Below the pieces are notes generated by a model. The model was not told the origin of the DNA, made no database searches, and saw only the letters and a list, made by a program, of their open reading frames with translations. 13,200 bases of DNA from Irpex lacteus (taxonomy: Eukaryota > Basidiomycota > Agaricomycetes > Polyporales > Irpicaceae). The first letter of the stretch is position 1; every line of letters starts with the position of its first letter. The position numbers and the translations under genes were made by a program. The stretch is taken from contig MQVO02000250.1 of the NCBI GenBank assembly GCA_001986395.2, positions 1 to 13,200 of the forward strand, written 5' to 3'. Below are positions 1 to 7,849 of the stretch, piece by piece.

Positions 1-44
1 CCCCCCCTTTTTTAATAATAATACAAAAAGGATTAATGACTAAA

Positions 45-364
45 TCACAAGTACAGGAAATCCCGGTAATAAATCCAAAATCTTTTAAAATAAAATTTAT
101 CACGGAGAAGCTTATCAGTGGTATCATAAAGATGACCATCCAATTGACCTATTGTCTGATCAATCCCTCTATCCACACTTTCATCATTAAGTACTGTTCG
201 AGTTGTGCTAAAATAACGCTTAGCATTTGCGTTTACAAACACCTTAAAACCTTGCCCTTGACAAGCTAAATCTTTGAGTTTCCCCCCTTAACTATGACGA
301 GCAAGATGTTACGATGAGGCACGACGTCACATATACCATCATTAACTTTCTGTTCAATAACCAT
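45..364 (-). CDS. Unrecognised small ORF, copy 1 (frameshifted)
   Basis: I do not recognise this protein. An open frame starting from an alternative GTG codon at 242 gives 65 residues with a basic, Arg/Lys/Tyr-rich character: it begins MFVNANAKRYFSTTRT, has an acidic middle (GIDQTIGQLDGHLYDTTDK) and ends in RDKFYFKRFWIYY. The frame stays open upstream (…CQGQGFKVFVNANAK) as far as a G-run, which is C-run 282-287 on the plus strand. If that run had four G, the frame would join an ATG at 364 (MVIEQKVNDGICDVV) and give about 106 residues. The second copy has five, so the run is unstable between copies. The 3' end also differs: three versus two C near 63 gives stop DFLYL here, but a 39-residue longer tail in copy 2. 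True length is therefore uncertain. Predicted soluble and basic. Confidence 0.45.
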
Positions 365-998
365 AATTAGTTTATTATAGACAATTATCCCCTTATAACT
401 AGTTAATGTATTACATTAAATTCGTACATCCTTACTATAAAATAAACCTCAACCCTCGGATGTTTATACATTTTATAATAGTTTTTGCTACAGAGCCACC
501 TCGAACATATAGATTTATATCATACGCTGCTTTTAAATACACAAAGAAATACATTTTATAGCTCCCATAATCCTCTCCTCCATTGAAATAAATTTAAAGA
601 TTCTCCCTCCCCTAAAAAATAAAAGTTTAAAATAAAAGGATAAAGTGTGTTTTATTTAAATTGGTTAATGTAAGCCCAATTTGTTTTTGACAGTTAATTC
701 GATTAAACCTTTTTGGATTATATAAGGATGTTTTTAAACTTAATTTCTCTTCCATATCAAAAGGATAAGCTTATCCTTTTTTTTTTTTTTTAATAATTTG
801 TATACAAATAAACGAATCACAACTTTATCCTCGAGTTAATATATACTATGGTTATTTGTCAGTATAGTTTATTGTTAGACACAAATAATACCCACTTTTA
901 ACTAAACTTTGGAGATATTAGAAGCAGCACCAATAGAAAAATATATTGTAACCTCTTTAGTGTCGACATTAGTAACCTCCACTTTCATAAAAGTTTTT
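365..998. other. AT-rich spacer, no gene seen
   Basis: No convincing reading frame, tRNA or conserved protein motif is visible on either strand. It contains the 22-bp palindrome at 759-780. A short minus-strand frame near 907-1000 (KTFMKVEVTNVDTKEV) may continue the chimeric cox1 tail if one base is lost in the T-run at 994-1000. Confidence 0.6.
759..780. repeat. 22-bp perfect palindrome with T-tract
   Basis: The sequence AAAAGGATAAG is followed directly by its reverse complement CTTATCCTTTT, centred on a HindIII-type AAGCTT and running into a long T-run on the plus strand. It has no loop, so it could form a cruciform or a stem in RNA. It resembles a terminator shape, but the bacterial rule need not apply in mitochondria. 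The second copy is at 11763-11784 and is identical, although the following T-run differs. Confidence 0.6.
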
Positions 999-1464
<466 letters not shown>

Positions 1465-1479
1465 TGATTATTACTATAA

Positions 1480-1617
1480 CTATCCTCTTACAAGAATACT
1501 GAGAGTTATAGGGGGAGTAGAAGCAGTAGTCGTATTGTTAAAGAAACATTTGCTTTGCCCATATCCTCTGGATATTATTTTAGCTTTTATAGCTTTAGTT
1601 CAATTTACCCAGACCCC
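1480..1617 (-). other. Short unrecognised reading frame, copy 1
   Basis: This is a 45-codon minus-strand frame using one TGA as Trp. It starts GVWVNWTKAIKAK and ends TLSILVRG before TAG, directly next to the hairpin repeat and just upstream of the cox1 exon fragment. It is identical in copy 2 (12483-12620). I do not recognise it. It may be intron-encoded, a fragment of another mitochondrial gene, or chance. Confidence 0.25.
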
Positions 1618-1661
1618 ACAAAAACTAGTTAGAATTAATTATAATTCCTAGTTTTTTGGGG
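1614..1661. repeat. GC-capped hairpin repeat (family copy)
   Basis: This is an inverted repeat with left arm CCCCACAAAAACTAGTTAGAATTA and a right arm ending CTAGTTTTTTGGGG. The loop is short and AT-rich. Related copies lie at 3405, 3859, 4789, 6232, 7850, 10787 and 12617, with half copies at 5918, 7142 and 10851. Dispersed hairpins of this kind are common in fungal mitochondrial intergenic DNA. Confidence 0.85.
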
Positions 1662-1682
1662 AAGCTTTATTTTAATTAAATT

Positions 1683-1843
1683 GAGTGGTTTATCTCTCTT
1701 GTTTCTGCTCTTCTTTGTTGATGTGTAATTTCATTTGCACCTGGGTAACCATCGTAGACCACAACTATGGATTCATTCTTACATTAGCAATTAGTAGTGT
1801 GGGTGTATTTGGTACTCTTCTTGCTGGAGACTATAATCAATAA
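1683..1843 (+). pseudogene. nad1: nad1 internal fragment, copy 1
   Basis: This is a fragment of NADH dehydrogenase subunit 1, a membrane-arm subunit of complex I that helps form the quinone site. The reading EWFISLVSALL is followed by a TGA-encoded Trp, then CVISFAPG. After one missing base in the G-run (near 1745) it continues as VDHNYGFILTLAISSVGVFG and TLLAG. The ISS-hydrophobic-GV-G-LLAG block is a well-conserved nad1 signature. Instead of the expected continuation it ends DYNQ and TAA at 1841-1843. It starts immediately after the hairpin repeat and ends just before a 27-base repeat shared with an endonuclease remnant. It is a relic, not a functional gene. Confidence 0.8.
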
Positions 1844-1866
1844 ATCAATAATAATAAACTATTATA

Positions 1867-1893
1867 TTAATTCTTTTATTTTAGTTAAAAACC
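1867..1893. repeat. 27-base repeat shared with endonuclease remnant
   Basis: The bases from TTAATTCTTTTATTTTAG through AAAAACC are found again at 2528-2554. There they encode, on the minus strand, the WFLTKIKEL end of a LAGLIDADG remnant. Here they stand alone before a G-run, so this is probably a copied scrap of the same endonuclease gene. Confidence 0.75.
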
Positions 1894-2199
1894 GGGGGGG
1901 AACTGTTTACTGTATGTAACACTAACACAGTATTGGAGTAGTTATATTTCTACAAAGTATACCCTACAATTACAATCTTAACAGATATTAACAGAGATAT
2001 TAACTTGTTATAAACTTCATAATGTTAAGTTATGATTAGGTATGGTAATAAAAAATGAGATATAAAGTAAGGAATAGTAAGCTTCTACTACTCAAACATA
2101 TAAAAAAGTTTGGGGAAAAGTATATTCACAGTAATATAATGTGCAGTTTGACAGTGTAAGTGTAGTAGTTTAGCTCTTATAACTAAAAATAAATTAAAT

Positions 2200-2527
2200 T
2201 TGGGTCTCCCTATCTTATAATTTATTTCAGGAGAGAGGGAGTTACATTATAGAATACACATTCTTTTTGTTTACTTTTTCTTTAAGAGAACTGAAAAAAC
2301 ATAAAAACTACTCTAAGACTATTTAGATTACTAGCGAAACTATAAAAGTTGTATAACCCTTGGATTCGGTGGTTATAGAAAGCAATGATCTCGTGATGCG
2401 AGAAATTGACTAAGAGAAAAAATAATAAAAATGAATAAATTCAATATCTTTTTATTCTTTCATTATACACAATTGATTAGTTTTGTAAGAGTTCAAATAA
2501 GTAATAAATTTAATTTGGGGGGAAGGG
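2200..2527. other. AT-rich spacer without a recognised gene
   Basis: I see no tRNA or conserved protein. The minus-strand frame of the LAGLIDADG remnant stays open as far as about 2461, but the sequence there (LPPKLNLLLIWTLTK) is not typical of the family. Short G-runs flank the stretch. Confidence 0.5.
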
Positions 2528-2699
2528 TTAATTCTTTTATTTTAGTTAAAAACCATTGATCTTTTCTATCCAATAAAACACCAGTATATATATTTAGTTT
2601 AGTATTAATAGCTAAAGCTAAACTTTCTACATCTGATTTAGAATAACTGTTTGTGTATATTCTAACTCTATTTCTACCTTTATCAAAATTATATTTATT
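2528..2699 (-). pseudogene. LAGLIDADG-type homing endonuclease remnant
   Basis: The reading DKGRNRVRIYTNSYSKSD is followed by VESLALAINTKLNIYTGV and LLDRKDQWFLTKI. It resembles the C-terminal half of intron-encoded LAGLIDADG_2-type homing endonucleases, in which an (R/L)IYTNSFS-type strand is followed by a helix and a DKKDQY-like strand. These enzymes cut intronless alleles and spread group I introns. No LAGLIDADG motif itself and no start codon are present, and an in-frame TAA lies just upstream of 2699. It is therefore a fragment, and its intron could not be identified. Confidence 0.55.
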
Positions 2700-2936
2700 T
2701 TATATTTATCTTTTCTTTATGATTTTTAATTTAGGTATATTCTATTTGTTAGCCGTATCATCTTTAGCAACTTAATTTATAAGGAATACTCTTAGCCGGA
2801 TGCGCCAGTACCAAAATAATAGTAAGTTGTGATTTATATTTTTTATATGAAAGTGTAAGCTTTTTACTTCTTTTATGTTGAGGACTCCAATTATTTAATA
2901 ATAATACATATTATTTACTCTCCTGTGACTGTGTAA

Positions 2937-2965
2937 TTTATTTAATTTTATTTAAGTAGAGGGTC
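2937..2965. repeat. Junction repeat, left part (copy a)
   Basis: GACTGTGTAATTTATTTAAT followed by TTTATTTAAGTAGAGGGTC. The same sequence recurs at 5952-5992 (also followed by GGGTC) and 6782-6845. Its core AATTTTATTTTAAGTAGA also occurs at 5249-5285. Confidence 0.85.
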
Positions 2966-3190
2966 CCCCTATTAAATTTTATTTATTATCATAGCAATAT
3001 ATTTCTTATCTTATTACATCTTTATTAATTTAATTCATTTTATTTATTTTACACTTATAAATAGTAAACAATAATATTCCGTTTATATTAGTTATAAATC
3101 AAATTAAAAATAGCAATCAATCCTATACACTAACCATTTTATGGAATTGTAGTATACCTAGCTATTTTAAAACAAATTATTATAATTTAA

Positions 3191-3220
3191 TATAAACAAA
3201 AATTTAATATATAAAAATGG
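3191..3220. repeat. Imperfect direct repeat, copy 1
   Basis: TATAAACAAAAATTTAATAT continuing to ATGG. A near copy is at 3667-3695, differing by a substitution and a one-base indel. Spacing is about 476 bases. Confidence 0.7.
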
Positions 3221-3404
3221 AAAATATATTAAAAAAAGGGAGGGTGTGATTTTTAATTAAATCAGCTACAGTACATCAATCTTTAAAATTAAAAAATTTT
3301 TACCCAAGGGACACTCTTATTTTACCAAAGAAAATAGTGATAAAAAGAAGAGTGACTTTATTATTTTTCTTCAATTAACTATATTTTTATTCTTTAACAT
3401 TACT

Positions 3405-3450
3405 CCCCAAAAAACTAGTTAGAATTATTTCTAATTCCTAGTTTTTTGGG
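3405..3450. repeat. GC-capped hairpin repeat
   Basis: The left arm is CCCCAAAAAACTAGTTAGAA and the right arm is TTCCTAGTTTTTTGGG, with a short T-rich loop. It is the best-formed member of the hairpin family. Confidence 0.9.
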
Positions 3451-3666
3451 TCATTATTATTTATTATAATAGTTAAAATAACTTTATTATCTTTATTTTT
3501 CTTTATATTCTCTTTAATCTTTAGCTTTACTCAAAAGGGGCTAGTCGTAGTTCAAATGATCTAGTTTTAGTTAGTTAAATAAAGAAGATAGTAAAGTTAC
3601 CTCTTCGATCTTTAGTTTCACTCATTAGACTGATTGCTAAAGTTCAAATTATTAATAGTTTGGGAA

Positions 3667-3695
3667 TATAAACAAAAATTAAATATATAAAATGG
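3667..3695. repeat. Imperfect direct repeat, copy 2
   Basis: Near copy of 3191-3220 (TATAAACAAAAATTAAATAT, then to ATGG). No function is evident. Confidence 0.7.
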
Positions 3696-3858
3696 AAGAC
3701 TAACCGTCCACCTATTTTTTTTATTATCTAATTTATTTGTTCCCTCCCTCCCTAATTCTTTTATTTAAATATAATATAAAATTTTACTATAATTCCTTAC
3801 AAAAATAATGTAGACTTAGTTGCTCACTTAATCTTATTTACTTTATTTACTTAACCTT

Positions 3859-3897
3859 CCCCAAAAAACTAATTATTCTAATTCCTAGTTTTTTGGG
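3859..3897. repeat. GC-capped hairpin repeat, short form
   Basis: CCCCAAAAAACTAATTATTC followed by TAATTCCTAGTTTTTTGGG. It has the same arms as the other family members with a shorter centre. Confidence 0.88.
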
Positions 3898-4030
3898 ATT
3901 AGCTAATTCAACTAAACTATTTTTTAATAAACTAACTAATGGTACTATAATTAAGAAATGTGCAAAGTATAGAACTGTATTTATTTGTTAAAATTCTATA
4001 AATGAAAACTCTATAAATAAAATTTTTACG

Positions 4031-4246
4031 TTGCTCCACCTCCTAGATAAAGGACAAATTGGAGGTACTGTTTACGGACGTTATGTTTCTTTAGTTTATA
4101 CTTTATTCATGGAAAAACAAAATAATATTGTAACAGCCAATAAGAGATTATATCCTTTTACAGAAGTGAATCCGTTTATGAGTTGGAGTGAGAAATTGTC
4201 AATGGTTTTATACGGTGATTCACCTGAAGCTAAGATCTTAAGGTAA
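4031..4246 (+). pseudogene. Truncated paralogue of the large membrane ORF
   Basis: This 71-codon frame ends in YPFTEVNPFMSWSEKLSMVL and YGDSPEAKILR. Residues 35-71 align without gaps to residues 69-105 of the 466-codon open segment at 8485-9885 (FPYTMDNPHDNWFNRLRLAV, FGESNSERLLR). Twelve of 37 residues are identical, including T, N, P, NP, W, G, S and LR, and many others are conservative. It stops exactly after the shared LR, so it lacks the long charged tail. It also lacks the transmembrane segment, and no in-frame ATG is seen near the front (the first codon taken here is TTG). It is therefore a divergent relic, or a very short gene of the same unknown family, on the opposite strand to its relative. 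Confidence 0.6.
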
Positions 4247-4249
4247 AAT

Positions 4250-4776
4250 ATAATTTACCATTTATATATACCTATAGTTAATTCTCTAATAATAATTTAA
4301 TATAAAGATTAATAAATGCTAGTTAAAGTTTAATAGAGTTATATTTGGAATAGTAATAAATGAGTTATTAAATAAATTAGTATATCAGTGCAAAGTAAAT
4401 AAAAAGTGAAAGAGAGAGTATAATTCTTTAGTCTTGCACAGAAAAAGAAAAAGAGTAAAGTAAAAAAAAAATCCTAGCAATAAGCTTATATAAAAATAAC
4501 TATCTGTTTTTTAGTTGGAAATGGATTAGAGTTGTCATAAAGTTATAGGGCATATGTAACTAAGTAGTGCAGTGGTAAGAGGAAAGTGTGTATAGATTAA
4601 ATATAATAAAAAATTAAAGTAGTGATATAAATTAAAATTATTTATTTTAACAGATTAAAATTTTACTATATTTATTTTCTTTAGTAAAGATTATTTACAA
4701 GGATAGGAGGATAAATCAAGAGAGTCAGTAATTAATTATCTAAGTTATACAGTTTACTTCTATGAACCTATACCCT
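4250..4776. other. AT-rich spacer, no gene seen
   Basis: Purine-rich, AT-rich sequence without a convincing frame or cloverleaf. The motif CTTAAGGTAAAATATAATT at the end of the preceding ORF (4236-4254) recurs at 4850-4867. Confidence 0.6.
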
Positions 4777-4846
4777 CCCAAAAAACATCCCCAAAAACTA
4801 GGTATTATAAATAATTCTAACTAGTTTTTTTGGGGATTATTTCTAC
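4777..4846. repeat. 70-bp repeat A with GC-capped hairpin
   Basis: This is identical by eye to 10775-10844. It begins CCCAAAAAACATCCCCAAAA and ends GGGGATTATTTCTAC. It includes a hairpin at 4789-4835 (CCCCAAAAACTAG… CTAGTTTTTTTGGGG). The longer exact identity makes this pair a recent duplication or a likely recombination substrate. Confidence 0.92.
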
Positions 4847-4886
4847 TCTTAAGGTAAAATATAATTAGAGCTGCAACCCTAGAATA

Positions 4887-5299
<413 letters not shown>

Positions 5300-5325
5300 T
5301 TATAGTTGTGAAGGTCTATGCTAAT

Positions 5326-5604
5326 TATATTACCCTAACTATCTCTACAGTAGTATTAATTCTATCACTACAGATATGGTATTCCTTCTATATTTCTTTA
5401 AGTTAATATAAAGCAGTAGAGGATTATGTTACCTTATTGTCATCTACATATGGAGCCATTAATCTATACATAGTTATACTTACTACCTTTATAACGCCTA
5501 TCTATGTACTAGCTAGTTGGAATAATGTATATCATAATGTACCTGCATTTATAATTGCTATATTTGTAGTGCTAGATATTCTTCTTTTTGATATTTTATT
5601 TTAA
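5326..5604 (+). pseudogene. nad4: nad4 N-terminal-region fragment
   Basis: This is a piece of NADH dehydrogenase subunit 4, an antiporter-like membrane subunit of complex I. The plus-strand frame reads ITLTISTVVLILSLQIWYSF, then an in-frame TAA (near 5403), then STYGAINLYIVILTTFITPI, YVLASWNN and FVVLDILLFDILF before TAA. The order YG(V)(D)G-type block, LTTFI-PI, LS-W and VFLVLDILLFY-like block matches the first third of fungal nad4. The internal stop and an ending within a match to the junction repeat core (5593-5607) show that it is a relic. Confidence 0.72.
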
Positions 5605-5607
5605 GTA
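5593..5607. repeat. Junction repeat core at end of nad4 fragment
   Basis: ATTTTATTTTAAGTA equals the centre of the dispersed junction repeat and supplies the stop codon that ends the nad4 reading. Confidence 0.6.
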
Positions 5608-5917
5608 CCTCCCCTATTCTTTTTATTAATAATTACCTTCATTTGTTCGATCCACCGCATGTAGCTGTGAAGCTTCAGTCCTGTCAGAGGGTGAAGCCCG
5701 GAGAATAGAAGAAAGTAACCACTGTTGTCAGATCCCGTAGTGAAGTCATAACCAAAGTATTATAACCATCTGATGTGTGAATCTTTACACGAGTGTTAAA
5801 TAGTAGCCGCAGTGCTTCAAACAGTACTAGATGTGGACGTTGCTTCAGACTAAAACAGAAATCACCGTTGGACTTAATATGGAAGGATCCTTCAGCAATA
5901 GTAAATCCTACTACCAT
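5601..5917 (-). pseudogene. LAGLIDADG homing endonuclease, C-terminal remnant (frameshifted)
   Basis: The frame MVVGFTIAEGSFHIKSNGDF then CFSLKQRPHLVLFEALRLLF and NTRVKIHTSDGYNTLVMT carries a second LAGLIDADG motif (VGFTIAEGSF, catalytic acid E). It ends SPGFTL at 5684. A one-base shift near 5695-5705 restores the usual family ending SGLHPLTGLKLHSYMRWIEQ and MK, running to TAA at 5601. The N-terminal domain is absent. It may belong to the same endonuclease as the 4887-5078 piece, since both are minus strand, less AT-rich and complementary in content, but their order here is reversed (this piece lies upstream). The intron core was not identified. Confidence 0.78.
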
Positions 5918-5945
5918 CCAAAAAAACTAGTTAGAATTATTTTAG
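5918..5945. repeat. Hairpin repeat, left arm only
   Basis: CCAAAAAAACTAGTTAGAAT matches the left arm of the hairpin family, but the right arm is missing. It abuts the endonuclease remnant and lies seven bases from the junction repeat at 5952. Confidence 0.75.
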
Positions 5946-5951
5946 GGTACA

Positions 5952-5992
5952 GACTGTGTAATTTATTTAATTTTATTTTAAGTAGAGGGTCT
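5952..5992. repeat. Junction repeat, left part (copy c)
   Basis: GACTGTGTAATTTATTTAAT, then TTTATTTTAAGTAGAGGGTC. It matches 2937-2965 including the GGGTC tail. Confidence 0.88.
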
Positions 5993-6118
5993 ATTTAACA
6001 ATATAATTCTAACTAATACCCTTTGTGGAATATGGATAGACTAAGTAAATAGCTATCTTATTATTTATTCTAATTCTCTTTAACCTAAAGGATAATAAAA
6101 CTCTATTTATTTAACTGA

Positions 6119-6140
6119 GTGTCCTCCCTCCAATTAACTT
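6119..6140. repeat. 22-base direct repeat, copy 1
   Basis: GTGTCCTCCCTCCAATTAAC plus TT. The exact copy is at 6184-6205, with 43 bases between the copies. Confidence 0.85.
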
Positions 6141-6183
6141 GGGTTCCAAAGAGTTAAGATTAGTACTAGAGGGATTCCCCCTT

Positions 6184-6205
6184 GTGTCCTCCCTCCAATT
6201 AACTT
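6184..6205. repeat. 22-base direct repeat, copy 2
   Basis: Exact copy of 6119-6140. Confidence 0.85.
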
Positions 6206-6231
6206 ACAAATAATAACTAAAGAATCAGAGT

Positions 6232-6279
6232 CCCAAAAACACTAGGAATTAGAATTCATTCTAATTAGTTTTTTGGGGG
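6232..6279. repeat. GC-capped hairpin repeat
   Basis: CCCAAAAACACTAGGAATTA and, after a GAATTC centre, CTAATTAGTTTTTTGGGGG. The arms match the family with the inner order flipped (AGGAATTAG on the left), so it looks like an inverted-centre member. Confidence 0.85.
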
Positions 6280-6485
6280 ATTGTTAGAATAAGAATAAAT
6301 TTAATTAAACAATTAAAATAAATTAATGTTTGTTCTCTCAAAGATGAGTAAAGTTAAAGAATTTAAAGGGAGCTAGCGATTAATAATAAATAATCTTAGA
6401 ATAATATTTTTATAATTATTTAACTCTTTTCCCTACTCTATTTATTTAACTCTTCAAAAGAATAATAGTTTATTGTAATCACTCT

Positions 6486-6509
6486 CCACTCCACTTTAGT
6501 GGCTAGTGG
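6486..6509. repeat. Nested CCACT/AGTGG hairpin
   Basis: CCACTCCACTTTAGTGGCTA then GTGG. The outer CCACT pairs with the outer AGTGG and the inner pair does the same around a tiny TT loop. It resembles compact double-hairpin elements known from fungal mtDNA, but a single example cannot prove mobility. Confidence 0.5.
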
Positions 6510-6571
6510 CTTAATAAATTATTTAATTATTTTGGTAGGGGTTATTAAAATTTAATTAAATTTTAATTAGG

Positions 6572-6782
6572 GCACCTATAATAACATTAAGACAAACTGA
6601 TCTGATAGTTATAGTAGCTTAGAGTTCTTTATCTCATATGGCTGTATGTATATTAAGTATATTCTCTTATAGTATCACAGGTTTAACTGGTAGTTTAGTA
6701 TTATCAGTAGCTCATGGTTTTGTATCATCAGGTCTACTTATTAAAGTAGGAGAAAGGGGAATAAGATTAAAAAGAAAGAAAG
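6572..6782 (+). pseudogene. nad4: nad4 central fragment with internal stop
   Basis: The reading APIITLRQTDLIVIVA, then TAG at 6620-6622, then SSLSHMAVCILSIFSYSITG and LTGSLVLSVAHGFVSSGLLI. It matches the nad4 core TLRQ-DLK-IIAYSSI-HM … G-EG … HGFVS-GLF. The stop replaces the conserved Tyr of AYSS. After LLIKVG the family continuation (CVGVLYDRH) is lost and the frame runs into the junction repeat, where it stops. The part of nad4 between this piece and the 5326-5604 piece is missing. Both are on the plus strand in gene order. Confidence 0.85.
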
Positions 6783-6845
6783 ACTGTGTAATTTATTTAA
6801 TTTTATTTTAAGTAGATTAAAAAAGTATTGATTGTCTTTATTTGC
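6782..6845. repeat. Junction repeat, full-length copy d
   Basis: This is the most complete copy: GACTGTGTAATTTATTTAAT, TTTATTTTAAGTAGATTAAA, AAAGTATTGATTGTCTTTAT and TTGC. It unites the left part seen at 2937 and 5952 with the right part seen at 5249 and 7501. Confidence 0.9.
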
Positions 6846-7120
6846 ATCAACAAAATCTCAGTCTCAGTAAAGTATTTCTAGTGCATGTGTTAGAAGTGTT
6901 GTTGGTAGTACTCAGCAGTGAACTGGTATGTATAGAAAAGTATAATAAAGATTTAGAAAGTGGAGTAATAAGTAATGAATGTAAATTTTTAGAGTACCGT
7001 AGTGAAAACAATCTATATCTCTCTAATGAGGAATTAATATTATTGGGTTTAGAATTAGTTATTCTTCTATCAAATAACAGTAATTTAATAGAAGTTAAGG
7101 TAATAAAAAGGATAAATTAA
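6842..7120 (+). CDS. Unrecognised ORF of 92 codons
   Basis: The frame starts from TTG at the repeat edge (no ATG near the front). The product has a hydrophobic N-terminal part (KVFLVHVLEVLLVVLSSELV), a charged middle (EKYNKDLESGVISNECKFLE) and a second leucine-rich stretch (LILLGLELVILLSNNS). The low number of stops over 93 codons in AT-rich DNA suggests real coding ancestry. I cannot assign a family. It sits between two copies of the junction repeat, like an inserted block, and its 5' end may be cut off by copy d. Confidence 0.35.
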   Translation: MHQQNLSLSKVFLVHVLEVLLVVLSSELVCIEKYNKDLESGVISNECKFLEYRSENNLYLSNEELILLGLELVILLSNNSNLIEVKVIKRIN

Positions 7121-7141
7121 AAAAGTACTTCCAACAAAGAG

Positions 7142-7155
7142 CCTAGTTTTTTTGG
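7142..7155. repeat. Hairpin repeat, right arm only
   Basis: CCTAGTTTTTTTGG is the right arm of the hairpin family without its partner. It lies between two unrecognised coding-like stretches. Confidence 0.6.
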
Positions 7156-7159
7156 ATAG

Positions 7160-7499
7160 ATTTATAAACCATTCTATACTTTTATCTGTTATCTAGAAAT
7201 TATACAAAGAGTTATTGAAAATGAAAAACAAGATTTTACTGTTATACATAGACATAATAATATATCTGATGCATACGTAGAAAGAATTATAAATACATTC
7301 CAACATCTTACATGAAAATGGGCGTTGTGTTCTAGTATTATATAATATATCTATAAACTCGAAGAATATAAAAATATAGCTAAAATAATACATAATACTA
7401 TTCTTGATAGAGAATACCCTGCCGATTATATAGATAAAAGTACAAATATATTATATTCGGATTGATGCAAATGGTACTCGTCTTGACACTCCCCCCTAA
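7160..7499 (+). pseudogene. Unrecognised coding remnant using TGA as Trp
   Basis: The frame IYKPFYTFICYLEIIQRVIE, NEKQDFTVIHRHNNISDAYV and ERIINTFQHLTWKWALCSSI (the first Trp is TGA) ends at TAA near 7345. One frame over, the reading continues YIYKLEEYKNIAKIIHNTIL, DREYPADYIDKSTNILYSDW and CKWYSSW, with two more TGA-Trp, to TAA at about 7500. Together this is ~110 residues of plausible protein with one frameshift. The amino-acid composition is protein-like, but I do not recognise the family. It is bounded on the right by junction repeat copy e. Confidence 0.45.
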
Positions 7500-7500
7500 A

Positions 7501-7529
7501 TTAAAAAAGTATTGATTGTCTTTATTTGC
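7501..7529. repeat. Junction repeat, right part (copy e)
   Basis: TTAAAAAAGTATTGATTGTC and TTTATTTGC, identical to 6817-6845. Together with copy d it flanks a ~655-bp block in direct orientation. Confidence 0.9.
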
Positions 7530-7849
7530 TTTTATCGGAGATTCCTCATTCTAGTAAACTTTATTACTATACAAATATATCGTATTATTCCCTTCATATC
7601 TTAAGGTTCCAATCCCCTTTAGCTTTACAAGTATTTGATGAGACTATATTTAAGATTAGAAGACTGATTATCCTCCAACCACGACCTCTTAGATTCTAAG
7701 TGGATTGTCTTAATACTCAGATAATCCAAAAAACTGTTCAATTCTTATGCATACTGGTGACGAACTAAAGAGATTTATTGCCATCAAAATTGAAAAGTGT
7801 GATCATTATAGTTATAAAATTACTGAGCTAACTGTAAAATCTCATAGAT
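7530..7849 (+). pseudogene. Possible coding remnant, unrecognised
   Basis: Two open stretches on the plus strand look protein-like. One is HSSKLYYYTNISYYSLHILR with FQSPLALQVFDETIFKIRRL and more (about 7549-7698, stop TAA). After a frame change near 7740 the second is ILMHTGDELKRFIAIKIEKC with DHYSYKITELTVKSHRSQ, running into the next hairpin. No family is recognised. Chance open frames cannot be excluded. Confidence 0.3.

Larger units (their letters stand above)
2700..4020. other. Long AT-rich spacer with repeats, no gene
   Basis: About 1.3 kb of very AT-rich sequence without a credible reading frame or tRNA. It contains one copy of the junction repeat (2937-2965), two hairpin repeats (3405-3450, 3859-3897) and an imperfect ~30-base direct repeat (3191-3220 and 3667-3695). 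Confidence 0.7.
5993..6571. other. AT-rich spacer with repeats, no gene
   Basis: I see no reading frame or tRNA. It holds a pair of 22-base direct repeats (6119 and 6184), one hairpin repeat (6232-6279) and a nested CCACT/AGTGG hairpin (6486-6509). Confidence 0.65.

Noticed and set aside
36..269. Plus-strand open frame of 77 codons
   Set aside because: It is the complement of the minus-strand ORF at 45-242, has no recognisable features, and its minus partner has the more protein-like composition.
2205..2234. TCTCC … GGAGA inverted repeat
   Set aside because: Only five base pairs with a 20-base loop; common by chance.
2331..2410. Possible tRNA or group I intron core (short stems such as CTCG … CGAG)
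   Set aside because: I could not assemble a cloverleaf or the paired P4-P7 elements of a group I core. The stems are too short to support a call.
3100..3700. CRISPR-like spaced repeats
   Set aside because: The repeats are only two copies, imperfect and irregularly spaced, and the DNA is mitochondrial in character.
4555..4600. GTGCAGTGGTAAGAGG resembling a tRNA D arm
   Set aside because: No matching acceptor, anticodon or T arms could be found around it.
7193..7393. Minus-strand open frame of 66 codons rich in Tyr, Phe and Ile
   Set aside because: It overlaps the plus-strand TGA-Trp reading frame. Its composition is what AT-rich DNA gives by chance.
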